From Rhodospirillaceae bacterium (GTDB lineage Bacteria; Pseudomonadota; Alphaproteobacteria; UBA11136), in contig NZAO01000017.1 of NCBI GenBank assembly GCA_002686135.1, positions 1-5,020 on the forward strand: a DNA stretch of 5,020 bases. The letters are read 5' to 3'. Of the stretch, positions 1 to 5,020 are shown piece after piece. The notes under the pieces were generated by a model. It saw only the letters and a list, made by a program, of their open reading frames with translations. It ran no database searches and was not told where the DNA came from. The stretch's first letter is position 1. The number at the start of each line of letters is the position of its first letter. Both the position numbers and the translations under genes were made by a program.

Positions 1-144
1 ATTTTCGGGGTCGGCGCCGTGGAGGCTGCGGTGACGGGCCAACCGGCCCAACCCCATCTTCTTGTCCTCGGCGGCCTGCTGCTGGGCACCCTGCCGCTGG
101 GCCTGTGGGCCAGCACGGCGGCGCTACGGCAAGCCCTTGAATAA
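1..144 (+). CDS. ccmB: Heme exporter protein CcmB, C-terminal fragment (5' end outside window)
   Basis: Frame 1 is open from the window edge to a TAA at 142-144 and gives 47 residues, beginning IFGVGAVEAA and ending TAALRQALE. The fragment has a small polar loop (TGQPAQPH) followed by a hydrophobic segment of about 22 residues (LLVLGGLLLGTLPLGLW) that would be the last transmembrane helix. CcmB proteins end in this way, and the gene directly precedes ccmC as usual. In the family, CcmB is the inner-membrane subunit that pairs with the ATPase CcmA. The CcmAB complex works with CcmC and CcmD in releasing heme-loaded CcmE. Only about a fifth of the protein is visible, so the identification relies on the C-terminal pattern plus the operon context. 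The start codon and the rest of the protein lie upstream. Confidence 0.85.
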   Translation: MFGVGAVEAAVTGQPAQPHLLVLGGLLLGTLPLGLWASTAALRQALE

Positions 145-163
145 TCCCGGATCGCTTGGAATC

Positions 164-919
164 ATGTATCGCTTCGCCAACCCAAAACGTTTCCTGCGCA
201 TCGCCGCGGTGGTTCTTCCCTGGAGCGCGGCGCTGACCGTTGCCTTTCTCGGCCTGGGGCTTTATCTCGCTTTGCTGGCCTCGCCCGCCGACTACCAGCA
301 GGGGGAAAGCGTGCGCATCATGTATGTGCATGTGCCAGCGGCCTGGATGGCCCTGTTCGTCTATAGCTGTCTGGCGGCGGCGAGCGCCGTGGCGCTTATC
401 TGGAAGCACCCCGTGGCCGATCTCGCGGCCAAGGCCAGCGCTCCCATCGGCGCTTGTTTCACCTTCATCGCGCTGGCCACCGGCTCCATCTGGGGCAAGC
501 CCATGTGGGGCGTCTGGTGGGTCTGGGACGCCCGCCTGACCTCGGTGCTGATCCTGTTCTTTTTTTATATGGGGCATATGGCGCTGACCTCCGCCTTCGA
601 GGACGCCAGCCGCGGCGAGCGCGCGGCGGCGATCCTGGCCCTGGTGGGATTCATCAATATCCCGGTCATCAAATGGTCGGTGGACTGGTGGAACACCCTG
701 CACCAGCCAGCCAGCATGATCCGCATGGACGGCCCCGCCATCCATGCCTCCATGCTAGCCCCGCTGTTGATCATGGCGGCGGCGTTCACCGCCTATTACG
801 TCACCGTGCTGATCCTGCGTCTGCGCGGTGAGATTCTCGCCCGCAAGATTGGCGCCCTGCGCATGACCCGGATACAGGACCGCCAGGAAGAGCGCGGCCC
901 CCATATGAAAGAGGTATAA
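164..919 (+). CDS. ccmC: Heme exporter / heme-handling protein CcmC
   Basis: A 251-residue polytopic membrane protein, a normal length for CcmC. It binds heme and delivers it to the chaperone CcmE in the periplasm. The tryptophan-rich WWD motif is at about residues 110-127 (WGKPMWGVWWVWDARLTS). The two conserved external histidines expected to be axial heme ligands are H56 (in YVHVPAAW) and H180 (in WWNTLHQPAS). Six hydrophobic segments fit the known topology, starting at about residues 14-38 and ending at about 193-217. ATG 164 is chosen because MYRFANPKRFLR is the usual start of alphaproteobacterial CcmC. The frame stays open upstream to a TTG at 62, but that part overlaps ccmB and reads as non-membrane Cys/Arg-rich nonsense. 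The gene begins 19 bases after the ccmB stop, and its ribosome site is weak (GGA at 149-151 or 158-160). Confidence 0.96.
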   Translation: MYRFANPKRFLRIAAVVLPWSAALTVAFLGLGLYLALLASPADYQQGESVRIMYVHVPAAWMALFVYSCLAAASAVALIWKHPVADLAAKASAPIGACFTFIALATGSIWGKPMWGVWWVWDARLTSVLILFFFYMGHMALTSAFEDASRGERAAAILALVGFINIPVIKWSVDWWNTLHQPASMIRMDGPAIHASMLAPLLIMAAAFTAYYVTVLILRLRGEILARKIGALRMTRIQDRQEERGPHMKEV

Positions 920-920
920 C

Positions 921-926
921 AGGAAA
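921..926 (+). promoter_or_regulatory. Ribosome binding site of ccmD
   Basis: AGGAAA lies just after the ccmC stop codon and four bases before ATG 931, with its AGGA core six bases before. It supports this start for a small gene that would otherwise be easy to miss. ccmD is separated from ccmC by 11 bases and so has its own initiation signal, unlike the overlapping genes after it. Confidence 0.6.
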
Positions 927-930
927 GACC

Positions 931-1167
931 ATGCCGGACTTTCTCGATATGGGTGCATACGGTTCCTTTATTTGGACCGCCTACGGCATCGCGGCGCTGG
1001 TGATGGTGGGACTGTTCGTGGCTTCGTGGCGGCGGCTGCGCGCCCGCGAGGTGGCGCTGGCCGACCTATTGGAGACTTTCGAGGAACCAACGCCGGTGAG
1101 GCCAGTGGGCGTGCTCACCGATGACAGCCGCGATGACCTTGATGGCCGCAACGGTTCCCCGTCATGA
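931..1167 (+). CDS. ccmD: Heme exporter protein CcmD
   Basis: A 78-residue protein with one membrane segment at about residues 14-33 (WTAYGIAALVMVGLFVAS), followed by a basic stretch (WRRLRARE) that would face the cytoplasm. The N-terminal pattern MGAYGSFIWTAYG and the RRLRARE after the helix are the recognisable parts of CcmD. In the family CcmD binds CcmC and CcmE and is needed for release of holo-CcmE from the CcmABC complex. The start has a good AGGA ribosome site at 921-924. The last roughly 30 residues (from about EEPTPVRPVG) are acidic and polar and extend beyond what many CcmD proteins have. They look disordered and poorly conserved. The stop TGA (1165-1167) overlaps the ccmE ATG by four bases. 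Confidence 0.92.
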   Translation: MPDFLDMGAYGSFIWTAYGIAALVMVGLFVASWRRLRAREVALADLLETFEEPTPVRPVGVLTDDSRDDLDGRNGSPS

Positions 1168-1760
1168 ACACTCCAACCCGGGAAGATTCGCCGCCGCCCG
1201 AAAATTCTCCACCCGAGGGCCCTGCGCCAAAGAGGCCCATGACCCGCAAGAGGCGGCGTCTTTATCTGGTGTTCGCCGGAATGGCGTTGTTGGGCGCGGC
1301 AGCGGCGCTGGTTCTCTCGGCGCTGCGCGACAACCTGGTTTTTTTCTACAGCCCCACCGAAATTCTCGACCGCGAAATAGAGCCGGACCGCCGCCTGCGG
1401 CTTGGCGGGCTGGTAGTGGAGGGGAGCCTGAAACGCAATCCCGGGGGCGGCTCGGTGGCGTTCCGGGTGACTGATCTTTCTCACGAGGTGCCGGTGACCT
1501 TCCGCGGCCTTCTTCCCGATCTCTTCCGTGAGGGCCAGGGCGTGGTGGCGGAGGGCGTGCTGGACCGCAACGGGATGTTTCGGGCAGCCGACGTGCTGGC
1601 CAAGCATGACGAGAACTACATGCCTCCGGAAGTGGCCGAGGCCTTGAAGAAATCTGGCCAGTGGAAGGGCCAGGTGCCAGAGTACGTCGGCCCCAAAAAG
1701 AGTACGTCAGCACCGAAAAAAGGCCCGGAAGAGAATAAGAATGGAGAGTCCGGCCCGTGA
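1164..1760 (+). CDS. ccmE: Periplasmic heme chaperone CcmE
   Basis: CcmE binds heme covalently in the periplasm and carries it from CcmC to CcmF. From ATG 1164 it is 198 residues: a Pro/Glu-rich N-terminus (1-25), basic MTRKRRR (26-32), a membrane anchor at about 33-54, then a beta-barrel (OB-fold type) domain. That domain contains LRLGGLVVEGSL (78-89) and the heme site VLAKHDENYMPPE (144-156). H148 is the predicted covalent heme ligand and Y152 the conserved tyrosine of the HxxxY motif. The tail from about residue 165 is Lys/Pro/Gly-rich and flexible, as is usual. The start is uncertain. ATG 1164 overlaps the ccmD stop (ATGA), but most CcmE proteins begin at the equivalent of M26 (ATG 1239), which has AGAGG three bases upstream. 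I keep 1164 because every following junction has the same overlap. Confidence 0.95.
   Translation: MNTPTREDSPPPENSPPEGPAPKRPMTRKRRRLYLVFAGMALLGAAAALVLSALRDNLVFFYSPTEILDREIEPDRRLRLGGLVVEGSLKRNPGGGSVAFRVTDLSHEVPVTFRGLLPDLFREGQGVVAEGVLDRNGMFRAADVLAKHDENYMPPEVAEALKKSGQWKGQVPEYVGPKKSTSAPKKGPEENKNGESGP
1680..1720 (+). repeat. Imperfect tandem duplication in the 3' part of ccmE
   Basis: Two copies of a 20-21 base unit lie side by side at 1680-1699 and 1700-1720. Both begin GAGTACGTC and end in a run of A. They differ by two substitutions and one inserted base. Because the first unit is 20 bases long, the second copy is read in another frame: the copies encode EYVGPKK and STSAPKK. The duplication falls in the flexible tail of CcmE, outside the heme-binding barrel, so it should be harmless. 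Confidence 0.7.
1743..1748 (+). promoter_or_regulatory. Ribosome binding site of ccmF inside ccmE
   Basis: GGAGAG lies inside the last codons of ccmE, eight bases before the GTG at 1757. It supports GTG 1757 as the start of ccmF even though it is not an ATG and overlaps the ccmE stop. Confidence 0.6.
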
Positions 1761-3769
1761 TCGCCGAACTCGGCCATTTCGCCCTGATCCTGGCCTTCGT
1801 GCTGGCCCTGGTCCAGGGCAGCCTCCCCCTCGCCGGGGCGCACCGGCACACAGTGGGCCGCGATGACGGCGGCTGGATTGCCCTTGCGGGTCCGGCAGCG
1901 CTGGGACAATTCGTGTTCATCGCCCTGGCCTTCGCCGCGCTGACGGCGCTTTTCGTGGGCGCCGACTTTTCGGTGATGGTGGTGGCCGCCAACGCCAATT
2001 CCCAACTTCCATTAATCTATAAAATCTCCGCCGTGTGGGGGCACCATGAAGGCTCCATGGTGCTATGGGTCCTGATCCTGGCCCTGTTTGGGCTCTGTGT
2101 GGCGGTTTTTGGAAGCAACCTTCCGGCCACCTTCCGGGCCCGGGCGCTGGGCGTCCAGGGCCTCATCAGCGCCGGCTTTTTGTTTTTCATGCTGTTGACC
2201 TCCAATCCCTTCGCCCGCCTGGTGCCGGCGCCGGCCGACGGCCGCGACCTCAACCCCCTGCTCCAGGACCCAGGGCTGGCCTTTCATCCACCTTTTCTCT
2301 ATGTGGGTTATGTGGGCTTTTCCATGGCCTTTTCCTTCGCCATCGCGGCTCTGATGGAGGGCCGGGTGGACGCCGCCTGGGCGCGCTGGGTGCGGCCCTG
2401 GACGCTGGCCGCCTGGTGCGCCCTGACGCTGGGTATCGCCATGGGGAGCTGGTGGGCCTACTACGAGCTGGGCTGGGGCGGGTTCTGGTTCTGGGATCCG
2501 GTGGAAAACGCCTCTCTGATTCCGTGGCTGGTGGGCACCGCATTGCTGCATTCGGCGATCGTGGTGGAGAAGCGCAATGCCCTCAAAAGCTGGACCGTAC
2601 TGCTCGCCATTCTCGCCTTTTCCTTCAGCCTCATCGGCACCTTTCTGGTGCGCTCGGGCGTGCTTACCTCGGTCCATGCCTTCGCCACAGATCCCGCGCG
2701 CGGGGTGTTCATCCTGGTTCTGCTAGTGGCCGTGATCGGCGGCTCGCTGGTGCTTTATGCCCTGCGCGCGCCTGCGCTGACGGGCGGCGGGCTATTCGCC
2801 CCGGTATCGCGCGAAGGCGCGTTGTTGCTCAATAACCTGTTGATGACGGCGGCAGCGGCCACGGTTCTGTTGGGTACATTGTATCCTTTGTTCCTCGACG
2901 CCGTGGGCGGGCCCAAGGTCTCGGTGGGACCGCCCTTCTTCAACGCCACCTTCCTGCCGCTGATGGCGCCAATGGTGGCGGTAATGGCCGTGGGGCCGTT
3001 CCTGTCGTGGAAGCGGGGCGACCTTGCGGGGGCCTTTTCCCGGCTTTACGCGGTGCTTGGCCTGGCGGCGCTGGCGGCGCTGGCGGCCTGGTATTTCTAT
3101 CGCGGCGGACCGGTGCTGGCGCTGGTGGCGCTGGCGGCAGCGGCGTGGCTGTTGTTTGCCACGCTGGCCGAGTTCGCCGACCGCTTGGGGCTGTTTCGCG
3201 CCCACTGGCGGGACAGTCTGGAACGGGCGCGCAGGCTGCCGCGCGCGGCCTATGGCATGACCCTAGCCCACGCTGGGCTAGCCCTGGTAATCGCCGGAGC
3301 CACGGGGGCTTCGCTGTGGCGCGAGGAGCATATCCAGTCCAGCCTTCCCGGCGACGCCGTGACCGTTGGCGGCTATGAGGTGATCCTAGAGGGCGTGCGC
3401 CAGGTGGAAGGCCCCAATTACCTGGCAGATCAGGCGCAGTTAACGGTGCGCCGCGATGGCCGCGAGGTGACGCTTCTGGAGCCCGAAAAGCGCGTCTATG
3501 CGGCTTCCGCCATACCCACCACCGAGGCCGCTATCCGCACCACCGGGCGAGGTGATCTCTACGTGGTTCTGGGGGACGCGTCGGAAGACGACAGCGGGGC
3601 CTGGACCACGCGGCTATTCTTTACGCCGCTGGTGGTATGGATGTGGATCGGTTCCCTGGTGATGGTGGCGGGCGGCCTGCTTTCACTCAGCGACCGCCGC
3701 CTGCGGGTGGGCGCGCCGCGACGCCGCAAGACCCATGGCACGTCGGGCCTCAAGAAAGAAACGGCATGA
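1757..3769 (+). CDS. ccmF: Cytochrome c heme lyase subunit CcmF
   Basis: A 670-residue polytopic inner-membrane protein, a typical length for CcmF. It takes heme from CcmE and, with CcmH and CcmI, attaches it to the CXXCH cysteines of apocytochrome c. The WWD domain is at about 229-253 (GSWWAYYELGWGGFWFWD then PVENAS). Four conserved histidines are visible: H177 (AFHPPFLYVGYVG), H265 (LLHSAIVVEKR), H307 (SVHAFATDP) and H505 (LAHAGLAL). By family knowledge, H177 and H307 flank the WWD domain as ligands of the heme being transferred, while H265 and H505 are predicted ligands of the structural heme b in the membrane. A soluble periplasmic domain at about 520-620 precedes the last helix (622-645) and a basic cytoplasmic tail. 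The start is GTG 1757, which overlaps the ccmE stop, and gives the usual MIAELGHFALILA beginning. The stop overlaps ccmG by four bases. Confidence 0.98.
   Translation: MIAELGHFALILAFVLALVQGSLPLAGAHRHTVGRDDGGWIALAGPAALGQFVFIALAFAALTALFVGADFSVMVVAANANSQLPLIYKISAVWGHHEGSMVLWVLILALFGLCVAVFGSNLPATFRARALGVQGLISAGFLFFMLLTSNPFARLVPAPADGRDLNPLLQDPGLAFHPPFLYVGYVGFSMAFSFAIAALMEGRVDAAWARWVRPWTLAAWCALTLGIAMGSWWAYYELGWGGFWFWDPVENASLIPWLVGTALLHSAIVVEKRNALKSWTVLLAILAFSFSLIGTFLVRSGVLTSVHAFATDPARGVFILVLLVAVIGGSLVLYALRAPALTGGGLFAPVSREGALLLNNLLMTAAAATVLLGTLYPLFLDAVGGPKVSVGPPFFNATFLPLMAPMVAVMAVGPFLSWKRGDLAGAFSRLYAVLGLAALAALAAWYFYRGGPVLALVALAAAAWLLFATLAEFADRLGLFRAHWRDSLERARRLPRAAYGMTLAHAGLALVIAGATGASLWREEHIQSSLPGDAVTVGGYEVILEGVRQVEGPNYLADQAQLTVRRDGREVTLLEPEKRVYAASAIPTTEAAIRTTGRGDLYVVLGDASEDDSGAWTTRLFFTPLVVWMWIGSLVMVAGGLLSLSDRRLRVGAPRRRKTHGTSGLKKETA
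3062..3088 (+). repeat. Triple 9-base repeat inside ccmF
   Basis: CTGGCGGCG occurs twice in tandem, followed by a third copy with one change (CTGGCGGCC). It encodes a Leu-Ala-Ala run in a transmembrane helix (about residues 436-444). The unit is a multiple of three, so changes in copy number would keep the frame. The composition is what GC-rich DNA gives for an Ala/Leu helix, and similar words recur at about 3116-3150. Confidence 0.5.
3263..3281. repeat. Perfect 8-base inverted repeat in ccmF
   Basis: CTAGCCCA at 3263-3270 is exactly mirrored by TGGGCTAG at 3274-3281, with a three-base loop CGC. The hairpin covers codons 503-509, including the CAC codon of the conserved H505 (3269-3271). Both arms contain a CTA leucine codon, which looks uncommon in this CTG-dominated sequence. 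It lies deep inside a gene and lacks a following T-run, so it is not an intrinsic terminator. Confidence 0.55.
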
Positions 3770-4311
3770 AGTGGAAATTCCTTTTGCCCGCCGCCATTTT
3801 CGCGGCCGTCGCCGTGGCCTTCGCGGTGGGGCTGACTCTGGATTCGCAGCGCCTGCCCTCGGCGCTGATCGACCAGCCGGCGCCGCAATTCGAGCTGCCG
3901 CCCATCGCTGCAATAGACGGTGGGGACCCCTACGGTGGCGGCTTCTCGTCGCGCAACCTGGGCGGCGGGGTGGCGCTGGTCAACGTGTTTGCCTCGTGGT
4001 GTGTGCCGTGCCGGGTGGAGCACCCGCAGCTCATGAGCCTCGCCCGCGACCACGGCGTATCCATCTTCGGCATCAACCAGAAGGACAAGCCGGAGAACGC
4101 GCGGGCCTGGCTGGAACGGCACGGCGATCCGTACCGGGCCATCGGCGCCGACAACGACGGCCGGGTCAGCATCGACTGGGGCGTCTACGGCGTGCCCGAG
4201 ACCTTCGTGGTGGACGCCGAGGGACGCATCCGTTACCGCCATGTGGGCCCCATCATGGAGCGCGACCTGACCGGAACCCTGCTGCCCATGACCGCAGAGC
4301 TGGGGCCATGA
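3766..4311 (+). CDS. ccmG: Thiol:disulfide interchange protein CcmG (DsbE family)
   Basis: A 181-residue membrane-anchored periplasmic thioredoxin-like protein. It keeps the apocytochrome heme-binding cysteines, or CcmH, reduced, drawing electrons from a DsbD/CcdA-type protein not in this window. The N-terminal anchor is at about residues 5-25. The thioredoxin fold follows with VNVFASWCVPCRVEHP (72-87), where C79 and C82 are the redox pair in a WCxPC site, and E85 is the acidic residue typical of CcmG. The cis-proline is P144 in GVYGVPETFVVD, and the GVxGVPET wording separates CcmG from general thioredoxins. ATG 3766 is chosen because it gives a clean basic-plus-hydrophobic anchor and overlaps the ccmF stop by four bases. 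The frame is open upstream to 3637, but that part is a ccmF shadow. The ribosome site is weak (AAGAAAG at about 3752), which suggests translational coupling to ccmF. Confidence 0.97.
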   Translation: MKWKFLLPAAIFAAVAVAFAVGLTLDSQRLPSALIDQPAPQFELPPIAAIDGGDPYGGGFSSRNLGGGVALVNVFASWCVPCRVEHPQLMSLARDHGVSIFGINQKDKPENARAWLERHGDPYRAIGADNDGRVSIDWGVYGVPETFVVDAEGRIRYRHVGPIMERDLTGTLLPMTAELGP

Positions 4312-4814
4312 GAGCGTGGGCGGTGATCTTTCTTTCGGTCCTTGTGCTCGCCTCCGGCACGCAGCGGGCCGGGGCCGTGGAACCCTCCGAGGTGCTGTCC
4401 GATCCGGCATTGGAGGAACGGGCACGGGAGATCAGCCAGGGCCTGCGCTGTCTCGTCTGTCAGAACCAGACCATCGACGATTCTAATGCCGGCCTGGCCA
4501 AGGACCTGCGCATTCTGGTGCGCGAGCGGCTGATGGCGGGCGACAGCGACCAGGAGGTGATGGCCTTCATCACCGACCGTTACGGCGACTTCGTCCTGCT
4601 CAAGCCGCCCTTAAAGACGGGAACCCTGTTGTTGTGGTTCGGGCCGGGGGCGATCTTGCTGCTCGGCGCTGGCGCGTTGGCGCGCTTTTACGCCAACCGC
4701 CGAAGACAAGGAAGTGCCGGCGATGGTGGGGCGGCAAAACCCCTTAGCGAAACCGAGAAAAAACGCCTGCAATCGCTGCTCAAGAATGGCGGTGAGAAAG
4801 GCAACAACCCATGA
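4308..4814 (+). CDS. ccmH: Cytochrome c maturation protein CcmH (CcmL/CycL type)
   Basis: A 168-residue protein with a signal peptide at about 1-23 (cleavage probably after the Ala-Gly-Ala near 21-23), a periplasmic helical domain, and one transmembrane helix at about 106-127 followed by a basic cytoplasmic tail. The diagnostic redox motif LRCLVCQNQ is at 46-54, with cysteines C48 and C51. Downstream are DSNAGLAKDLR and the conserved ITDRYGDFVLLKPP (88-101). In the family CcmH is a thiol oxidoreductase that acts with CcmG on apocytochrome c and forms the lyase complex with CcmF and CcmI. This is the short version without the TPR domain, which fits the separate ccmI gene that follows. ATG 4308 overlaps the ccmG stop, and the TGA at 4812-4814 overlaps the ccmI start. 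The same frame is open further upstream, but only as an out-of-frame reading of ccmG. Confidence 0.97.
   Translation: MRAWAVIFLSVLVLASGTQRAGAVEPSEVLSDPALEERAREISQGLRCLVCQNQTIDDSNAGLAKDLRILVRERLMAGDSDQEVMAFITDRYGDFVLLKPPLKTGTLLLWFGPGAILLLGAGALARFYANRRRQGSAGDGGAAKPLSETEKKRLQSLLKNGGEKGNNP
4797..4801 (+). promoter_or_regulatory. Ribosome binding site of ccmI inside ccmH
   Basis: AAAGG in the last codons of ccmH lies nine bases before ATG 4811. It is a modest match that supports the ccmI start at the ATGA overlap. Confidence 0.45.
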
Positions 4815-5020
4815 GCGACGATTTCCTGTTCTGGGTGGCGGCGGCCCTGATGGCCGGGGGCGCGGTGTCCTTGTTGCTCAGTGCCCGGAGGTGGCTCACC
4901 TCAGGCGAAGAGGAAGAGCGGGTTCGCGGCGGGCACGATCTTGCCGTCTATCGCGATCAACTCTTGGAGCTTGAATCGGATCTGGCGCGGGGCCTGTTAA
5001 CGGAGGTCGAGGCCACATCG
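4811..5020 (+). CDS. ccmI: Cytochrome c-type biogenesis protein CcmI/CycH, N-terminal part (continues past window)
   Basis: The frame stays open from ATG 4811 to the window edge and gives 70 residues. A transmembrane helix at about residues 5-24 (FLFWVAAALMAGGAVSLLL) is followed by a charged cytoplasmic stretch with RRW and an EEEE run. Next comes AVYRDQLLELESDLARGLL (45-63), the recognisable signature at the start of the CcmI loop in alphaproteobacteria. In the family CcmI binds the C-terminal end of apocytochrome c through a periplasmic TPR domain and passes it to CcmF and CcmH. The second helix and the TPR part are beyond the window. The start overlaps the ccmH stop by four bases. The EDxLARGL-like region often leads into an acidic segment, and the last visible residues (LTEVEATS) agree. 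Confidence 0.9.
   Translation, partial: MSDDFLFWVAAALMAGGAVSLLLSARRWLTSGEEEERVRGGHDLAVYRDQLLELESDLARGLLTEVEATS

Noticed and set aside
62..163. A 34-codon upstream extension of ccmC starting at TTG 62
   Set aside because: It overlaps the end of ccmB in another frame, has a Cys/Arg/Trp-rich composition unlike any CcmC N-terminus, and the normal start MYRFANPKRF is at 164.
560..578. A T-run with a small inverted repeat (ATATG/CATAT) in ccmC, considered as a terminator or promoter
   Set aside because: The T-run precedes the short stem rather than following it, and the region encodes a Phe-rich transmembrane helix of CcmC.
1715..1722. An A-run at the end of ccmE as a possible programmed frameshift site
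   Set aside because: The run is read as AAA AAA GGC, not in the phase of a canonical -1 slippery heptamer. There is no obvious product from shifting, and the normal stop overlaps ccmF as at the other junctions.
1162..1998. A long open frame on the minus strand (278 codons) opposite ccmE and ccmF
   Set aside because: It is antisense to genes with recognised conserved motifs, is dominated by Arg, Pro and Ala as expected from GC-rich shadow frames, and shows no domain I recognise.
2065..2835. A plus-strand open frame of 256 codons inside ccmF
   Set aside because: It is a different frame of ccmF, which has all its key motifs through this region. The translation is Gly/Arg/Pro-rich without domain features.
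3637..3765. An upstream extension of ccmG by 43 codons
   Set aside because: It is the out-of-frame reading of the ccmF 3' end. ATG 3766 gives the expected membrane anchor and the same overlap type as the other junctions.
3559..4425. A long open frame on the minus strand (288 codons) opposite ccmF, ccmG and ccmH
   Set aside because: It is a shadow of three well-supported genes, with repetitive Arg/Val/Gly composition and no recognisable motif.

Overview
The window is an internal slice of a System I cytochrome c maturation (ccm) operon. All genes are on the + strand and no non-coding stretch exceeds about 20 bases. The high GC content, the gene order and the wording of the proteins (CcmI 'VYRDQL...DLARGL', the CcmE N-terminal region 'TRKRRRLYLV', CcmH 'GLRCLVCQNQTIDDSNAGLA') suggest an alphaproteobacterium, perhaps of the Rhodospirillales type where ccm genes sit in one run. 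That placement is inference from recognised protein patterns, not from a search.

Layout: the 3' end of ccmB (1-144), ccmC (164-919), ccmD (931-1167), ccmE (1164-1760), ccmF (1757-3769), ccmG (3766-4311), ccmH (4308-4814) and the first 70 codons of ccmI/cycH (4811 to the window edge). From ccmD onward, every junction is a 4-base ATGA or GTGA start/stop overlap, five in a row. ccmB-ccmC and ccmC-ccmD are separated by 19 and 11 bases. No promoter, terminator, RNA gene, mobile element or CRISPR array is visible. The promoter must lie upstream of the window, and ccmA is expected just before ccmB.

How the parts work together (established for the Ccm family): CcmAB is an ABC-type ATPase complex. 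With CcmC and CcmD it drives loading of heme onto the periplasmic chaperone CcmE and release of holo-CcmE. CcmF, with CcmH and CcmI, receives heme from CcmE and attaches it to the CXXCH motif of apocytochrome c. CcmG and CcmH are the thiol-redox arm that keeps the apocytochrome cysteines reduced. CcmI holds the apocytochrome. All expected key residues are present: the two CcmC histidines and WWD motif, the CcmE heme histidine, four CcmF histidines and WWD motif, CcmG WCxPC and CcmH LRCxxCQ. The pathway therefore looks functional.

This is a well-known system and I see no undescribed one. The points worth a second look are small: the unbroken chain of overlapping genes, an ambiguous CcmE start with a proline-rich extension, a frame-shifted tandem duplication in the ccmE tail, a perfect hairpin over a heme-ligand histidine codon of ccmF, and a longer than usual CcmD tail.
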